A DNA stretch of 64,000 bases from NCBI GenBank assembly GCA_014843695.1, contig CM026387.1, forward strand, positions 79,928,341-79,992,340, in the 5' to 3' direction. The notes under the pieces were generated by a model. The model was not told the origin of the DNA. It worked only from the letters and a program-made list of their open reading frames with translations, and searched no databases. This stretch comes from Archivesica marissinica. Taxonomy: Eukaryota; Mollusca; Bivalvia; Venerida; Vesicomyidae. Positions within the stretch are counted from its first letter, which is position 1, and every line of letters starts with the position of its first letter. Made by a program: the position numbers and the translations under genes. Shown piece by piece: positions 40,301 to 46,300 of the stretch.

Positions 40301-43300
40301 TAGCTGTCATGCATTCTGACTTCCAATGTAAGAGGATGTCTAGCTGTCATGCATTCTGACTTCCATTGTAAGAGGATGTCTAGCTGTCATGCATTCTGAC
40401 TTCCAATGTAAGCGGATGTCTAGCTGTCACGTATTCTGACTTCCATTGTAAGAGGATGTCTAGCTGTCATGCATTCTGACTTCCAATGTAAGAGGATGTC
40501 TTGCTGTAACGCATTCCAAATATTTCCATGCATTCATTTACCACCAAATAAAAACGATATTTTGTTAATATATAATCTGTGTTTGCACCTATTGGCAAGG
40601 TATGTTCAATTGTGTTCTTGTAATTTCAGGAAAAGGTGGCTAAAACAGCGTGTATGTCGGCATGTAAACACATTGCTCAAAGTTTAATGGATTTTCTGCT
40701 CGATAACAATGTGCTCCAGATTACAAGCCATGCTCTACACCAGTTTAACCTCGATGTCGCCCAGTGTGAAGGTATGTACATTATATAACCTCGATGTCGC
40801 CCAGTGTGAAGGTATGTACATTATATAACCTTGATGTCTCCCAGTGTGAAGGTATGTACATTATATAACCTTGATGTCGCCCAGTGTGAAGGTATGTACA
40901 TTATATAACCTCGATGTCGCCCAGTGTGAAGGTATGTACATTATATAACCTTGATGTCTCCCAGTGTGAAGGTATGTACATTATATAACCTTGATGTCGC
41001 CCAGTGTGAAGGTATGTACATTATATAACCTCGATGTCGCCCAGTGTGAAGGTATGTACATTATATAACCTCGATGTCGCCCAGTGTGAAGGTATGTACA
41101 TTATATAACCTCGATGTCGCCCATTGTGAAGGTATGTACATTATATAACCTCGATGTCGCCCAGTGTGAAGGTATGTACATTATATAACCTTGATGTCGC
41201 CCAGTGTGAAGGTATGTACATTATATAACCTCGATGTCGCCCAGTGTGAAGGTATGTACATTATATAACCTCGATGTCGCCCAGTGTGAAGGTATGTACA
41301 TTATATAACCTTGATGTCTCCCAGTGTGAAGGTATGTACATTATATAACCTTGATGTCGCCCAGTGTGAAGGTATGTACATTATATAACCTCGATGTCGC
41401 CCAGTGTGAAGGTATGTACATTATATAACCTCGATGTCGCCCAGTGTGAAGGTATGTACATTATATAACCTCGATGTCGCCCAGTGTGAAGGTATGTACA
41501 TTATATAACCTTGATGTCGCCCAGTGTGAAGGTATGTACATTATATAACCTCGATGTCACCCAGTGTGAAAGTGTGTACATTATTCATTTTATTTCAACA
41601 AATCTTAAAAGACAGTGATTTACCAAATAGTCAGCACTATAATATAGTTTCTTCTGAAATATAGGCATAGAAACACAATTATTCACAAATGTTTGCATGT
41701 TACAGAGTTTGCAGCCTCTGAGCCCATCCCAGGATTCAATGATGGTACGCTGCAGATGGCATTTGTTGATTTGAGACAGGTATATATAGCAATGTCAAAT
41801 TGTATAAATATTTTTAGTTCTTTTGTGCCAATGCAGTCAAATATCGGACAGAATTTAAGCAAACGACCATCTTAGTAACCTGATTACAACCTTTCTATTG
41901 CAGGGCCGTAGCCAGATTTGAAAAAAGTTTGGTACGAAATGAAATCTGTATTTAGAATTGTAATGCGACTGGGAACTGTTGGGAGGGCTAGGGGGTTCCG
42001 GGGGCATGCCCTTCGGAAAATTTTGAAACCCAGATGCTCTGAAACGCCATTGCCTGCATTCTCAGCAAAGACTGAGCACATGATATGGCTCAGTTTTCCC
42101 ACGTCATTGTCCTACTAATAATAGATTTTAGAACAGCTAGACTGTCCAATCGGCCTTTTTTGAGAGGGGTTTCGAGGTATTCCCCCAAGAATTTTGTGTC
42201 AACAAGAACGATTTAGATGGAACTTCGGAGCATCTAAAATGGCAAATCTAAATGGTAGACTTATGCATCAGTGTGTGTTTATTGCTAGTATGTCTACTGA
42301 ATCCGTGGTCGAGTGGTTAAGGTCGCTGACTTGTATACCACTGTAACCTATCATCACTGATGGTCACGGGTTCGAGCCCCGCCCAGACCGTGTTTCATTT
42401 ATATGAAAAAGTTGGCAGTTTCTTACGGAGGTTGGTGCACCCAAGTACTGGTTAACCGCTGGAGCCTGCCCAGGAAAGGTGTTGTTTGGTAAACTGCCTG
42501 CCGGCGATATAGCCCAAAATGGTGCTGATGCAGGCGTAAAACCCGAAATATAATAATAATAATAATGTCTACTGAAGAGTAGTCATGGTCGCCATGTCCA
42601 GGGACCTGTGAAATAATAAGACAGGAAATCACACTAATCCCTGTATTATCGCGTGGACCATATGCGTAACTTAGCAAATCTCATTCTTGTGTTTAAGTTG
42701 CTATATACTTAATAAATATTCCTGAAATAAAACATGTATACTATTCTTGCGACAATTTGTTGAAAAATGAGCTAGAAGTTACAGACATTAAAATTATATT
42801 TTCAACACCATATTAAGTATGTATAAATTATATCAAAAATCTCAAAACCTATTTGTATGACATTTATGTTCAATTTAAGACTATTCTTGAGAATACATGT
42901 AGAACATGAGTGACTAGTTTGAAATGTCTTAAAGAGTCAGTGTCTCATTTATATGAATAAGTTGGCAGTTTCTTACAGAGTTTGGTGCACCTAAGTACTG
43001 GTTAACCGTTGGAGCCTGCCCAGGAAAGGAGTTGTTAGATAAACTGCCCGCCGGCGATATAGCCCAAAATGGTGCTGATGCAGGTGTAAAACACGAAATA
43101 TAACATAACTTAAAGAGTCAGTTTGCAATCCTGCTCTTTGGTCCTTGCCATGAGTTAACTTAACCATGCTGGGATTTACCAGATTTGGCGCAGGAAGTTT
43201 AGCCCACCCACAAGAGCTCTAGATAAGGATTTTGTAATTGGGTACTGTTACACTATACTTTTCAGATGAATTGTGTATGGCCAATATTCAATTGGATATT

Positions 43301-46300
43301 TTGAAATCTTAACCTAGTACTTTCTAATTCTAATTGTGTATTTTTATGTCCAAAAAACAATTTTATTTGTTTTAATCGTAACTTTAAAGCAACACTACAA
43401 AGGTGGAAAAGAGCAAATTTCTACAAAATGTAATTTCCTGTTTTACCAAATATTTCACTCAGAAACAGAGTATTTCAACTAATAAAATACATGCACTGGA
43501 ATGAGCAAAACAAAAATCGCGTGTGCAACTGCAATAACAAACGTTTGTGAGGGTCGCCCAGTCCAAATGGCCACCACCAGTATATTAAATAAAGCTCTTT
43601 CACTGCGTATGGTAGTCATATGAAAATGTTTGATACAGCTACTAAAACATGACTCACTGCCGATGCTGCATTCGATGCGCATCTCAGTCATCTGAGTGGG
43701 AACAGAGCACGCTGGGTATTGTAATACCCGTGAGGTTGTTTGTTGTCTGTCACATGGGAATGTTGTAACGATTGACTACCGGTAATCCGAGACTGAAGGA
43801 AGCGGATCTAAATAAATAAATACAGGCCAGTGATTGATTGGCCATAGCAAAGTCTCCAGCCACTTTACTTGTCATTGGCCGGAACTTTAACATCGATTTG
43901 TTTGCAAATTGGGAGAATGGAGCTCCCGAGAGGGAGGATCAGGTTAGGGGTCTGAATCTGGAGGATCAGGTTAGGGGTCTGAATCTGGAGGATCAGGTTA
44001 GGGGTCTGAATCGAGAGGATCGGGTTAGGGGTCTGAATCGAGAGGATTGACAAGTCGGTGATTACCGTAGCAAGATATTTTAATGGTAAAATGTGTTGCA
44101 CATGGATTATTCATTGCAGCTTGACATTTCCCCCGATTTATTTCCCGTATTCTTAATGGAAGTCGTGATAGCGCAGTGGATGCGCGTTCACCTCAGGTGC
44201 AAAAGGTCCGGAGTTCGAGCCCCACTGGAGCCGTTACGATTGTGCCCTTAGGCAAGGCATTTAAATTCCACATTGCCTCTTCTCTCCCTCGTGGCGATGG
44301 ATTCCATCAGGAATGAGGTCTCGAGAGTGATTTATATCAGTTGAAATAACTTGTTTCGCAATCCAGCTAAAATAAATTTGTATAAATAAAAAAAAATATA
44401 AAAAGAAAAAATTCTTAATGGACTGTTATGCAGTGAAGGTAACTTGACAGTTCCCCCGATTTATTCCCAGTATTCTTAATGGACTGTTATTCAGTGGAGG
44501 TAACTTGACAGTTCCCCCATTTATTTCCAGTATTCTTAATGGACTGTTATTCAGTGGAGGTAACTTGACAGTTCCCCCATTTATTTCCCGTATTCTTAAT
44601 GGAGTTTATTTGCTGCAGGTAACTTGACACTTCTCACCAATGTACATTACAATTTTCCCATTTTATTTCCATGTAATGTGTTTCAGTTAATGGATTTGTT
44701 CCTGAATGATGATTGGTCAGCGTACCTGGCGGAATATGGCAGTCCAACTGCCAAGTATAGTCGAGTACAACCACACTCAGCTATCAGCATCATGGAAAAG
44801 TAAGACATTTGGTGAAAATAAAAATATCACTGTGACAATATTCTGTCAGGTTATGCTGTAAACTCCTGTAACTAAGCGCATTTGCATTTAATTTAGTGAA
44901 CAAATCGGAAAGTTATATGAGGTAAAATATAGAGAATATTAGGTTACTGTCTTGTAAATTTTAATTTATTAGGCGAGGTGGATGAAATATATACGGCGCG
45001 GCTTTACCAACTACCGAGCCTTGTAATTTTTCGGAGACGAGCCTAATAATTTAAAATTTATAAGACAGTAACCTAATATTCTATTTATCCTATCTTAGAG
45101 ATGTAATTGAGGCTAGTTTGTCGTCGGGAATGTTTTCAAACACTGAACATTGTAAATAGCATTAATCTGAAGCAAATTATTACTTAGTATAGAATTACAA
45201 AATAACATTGAAATTCAATCTTAGTAAGTTTGGGGCTCTGTGGCAGAGTGGATACGGTCGTTGACTTCCAATTGACCAATGATCCATGAGGAAGCTGTCC
45301 AGCTAGCGTGTGGTAGGTCGGTGCAATTGACCAATGTTCCATGAGGAAGCTGTCCAGCTAGCTTGTGGTAGGTCGGTGCAATTGACCAATGTTCCATGAG
45401 GAAGCTGTCCAGCTAGCGTGTGGTAGGTCGGTGCAATTGACCAATGGTCCATGAGGAAGCTGTCCAGCTAGCGTGTGGTAGGTCGGTGCAATTGACCAAT
45501 GTTCCATGAGGATCCAGCTAGCGTGTGGTAGGTCGGTGCAATTGACCAATGTTCCATGAGGAAGCTGTCCAGCTAGCGTGTGGTAGGTCGGTGCAATTGA
45601 CCAATGTTCCATGAGGAAGCTGTCCAGCTAGCGTGTGGTAGGTCGGTGCAATTGACCAATGTTCCATGAGGAAGCTGTCCAGCTAGCGTGGGTAGGTGCG
45701 TGGCAGTCAGATTGACCAAATGATCCATGAGGAAGCTGTCCAGCTAGCGTGTGTGTAGGCGGAGGTCGGTGCAATGACCAATGTTCCATGAGGAAGCTGT
45801 CCAGCTAGCGGGTGTGGGTGTGTTACCTGGCTGTGATGAGGTCGGTGCAATTGACCAATGTTCCATGAGGAAGCTGTCCAGCTAGCGTGTGGTAGGTCGG
45901 TGCAATTGACCAATGATCCATGAGGAAGCTGTCCAGCTAGCGTGTGGTAGGTCGGTGCAAATTGACCAATGTTCCATGAGGAAACTGTCCAGCTAGCGTG
46001 TGGTAGGTCGGTGCAATTGACCAATGATCCATGAGGAAGCTGTCCAGCTAGCGTGTGGTAGGTCGGTGCAATTGACCAATGATCCATGAGGAAGCTGTCC
46101 AGCTAGCGTGTGGTAGGTCGGTGCAATTGACCAATGTTCCATGAGGAAACTGTCCAGCTAGCGTGTGGTAGGTCGGTGCAATTGACCAATGATCCATGAG
46201 GAAGCTGTCCAGCTAGCGTGTGGTAGGTCGGTGCAATTGACCAATGTTCCATGAGGAAACTGTCCAGCTAGCGTGTGGTAGGTCGGTGCAATTGACCAAT

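Noticed and set aside
35612..40505. CRISPR-like array of regular units
   Set aside because: The 40-base units are contiguous with no unique spacers, and the context is a eukaryotic intron.
43934..44046. Telomere-like TTAGGG repeats
   Set aside because: TTAGGG occurs once per 27-base unit, only four times, so it is not a telomeric tract.
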